Positions 39,764 to 39,845 of a stretch of DNA of 39,845 bases are shown here, piece after piece. Below the pieces are notes generated by a model that was given only the letters and a program-made list of their open reading frames with translations, searched no databases and was not told the origin of the DNA. The translations under genes and the position numbers were made by a program. The stretch's first letter is position 1, and each line of letters begins with the position of its first letter. The DNA is taken from assembly GCA_052389755.1 (NCBI GenBank), contig JBQTHP010000076.1, positions 1-39,845 of the forward strand, written 5' to 3'. The DNA comes from JBQTHP01 sp052389755 (GTDB taxonomy: Bacteria > Pseudomonadota > Gammaproteobacteria > Steroidobacterales > Steroidobacteraceae).

Positions 39764-39845
39764 ATACTTACGTGATGCGCACGCAGGCTCTGTTGTCACC
39801 CTGTGATCACTCTTGCGTTGGCTCTCGAGCCGGCGTCTACGGCGC

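Overview
The window is a GC-rich proteobacterial chromosome segment. The gene order thrS–infC–rpmI–rplT–pheS–pheT–ihfA–merR-like, the yqjD/yqjE/yqjK-type trio and the NtrY/NtrC-type regulators point to a gammaproteobacterium. The style resembles Steroidobacteraceae/Xanthomonadales relatives, but that placement is inference. No rRNA genes, CRISPR arrays or recognisable insertion sequences are seen.

Layout. (1) 1–2150: galU, then a less GC-rich glycan-type methyltransferase gene. The methyltransferase sits between two copies of a 49-bp direct repeat that carry the 3' ends of galU and of the convergent histidine kinase gene. (2) 2102–9587, minus strand: a MacA-like adaptor, an ABC ATPase, two FtsX/MacB-type permeases, an NtrC-type sigma-54 activator and an NtrY-like kinase. 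A sigma-54 promoter match and a cluster of GCGGAC sites lie upstream, so this looks like a self-regulated efflux operon. (3) 9815–11617: a DUF2934 protein, an unnamed membrane protein and an orphan receiver protein. (4) 11680–17109: a polyamine uptake operon (binding lipoprotein, ATPase, two permeases) ending in an aminobutyraldehyde-type dehydrogenase. (5) 17123–20508: small conserved proteins, an RRM protein, a DUF6491-like lipoprotein and an exported amidase. (6) 20586–24902, minus strand: an alkyltransferase-like gene running out of tRNA-Asn, a patatin/beta-barrel phospholipase, a DUF2784 protein and an aspartate aminotransferase. (7) 25013–28720: uvrB interrupted by a 558-residue intein. 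(8) 28763–31104, minus strand: a CHRD-domain lipoprotein and an exported MsrA/MsrB pair. (9) 31250–38569: tRNA-Val and the translation cluster. (10) 38602–39763: DUF883, holin-like and YqjK-like envelope proteins, and tRNA-Pro.

The most striking element is the uvrB intein. It splits the Walker A motif between its lysine and threonine. It carries both LAGLIDADG motifs of a homing endonuclease and an apparent XRE-type helix-turn-helix before the C-terminal splicing blocks. UvrB ATPase function, and so nucleotide excision repair, should depend on protein splicing. Secondary points of interest are the 49-bp duplication that added a methyltransferase without breaking either neighbour, the sigma-54 control region of the efflux operon, the alkyltransferase-like gene with no normal start outside a tRNA, and the non-AUG start of infC.
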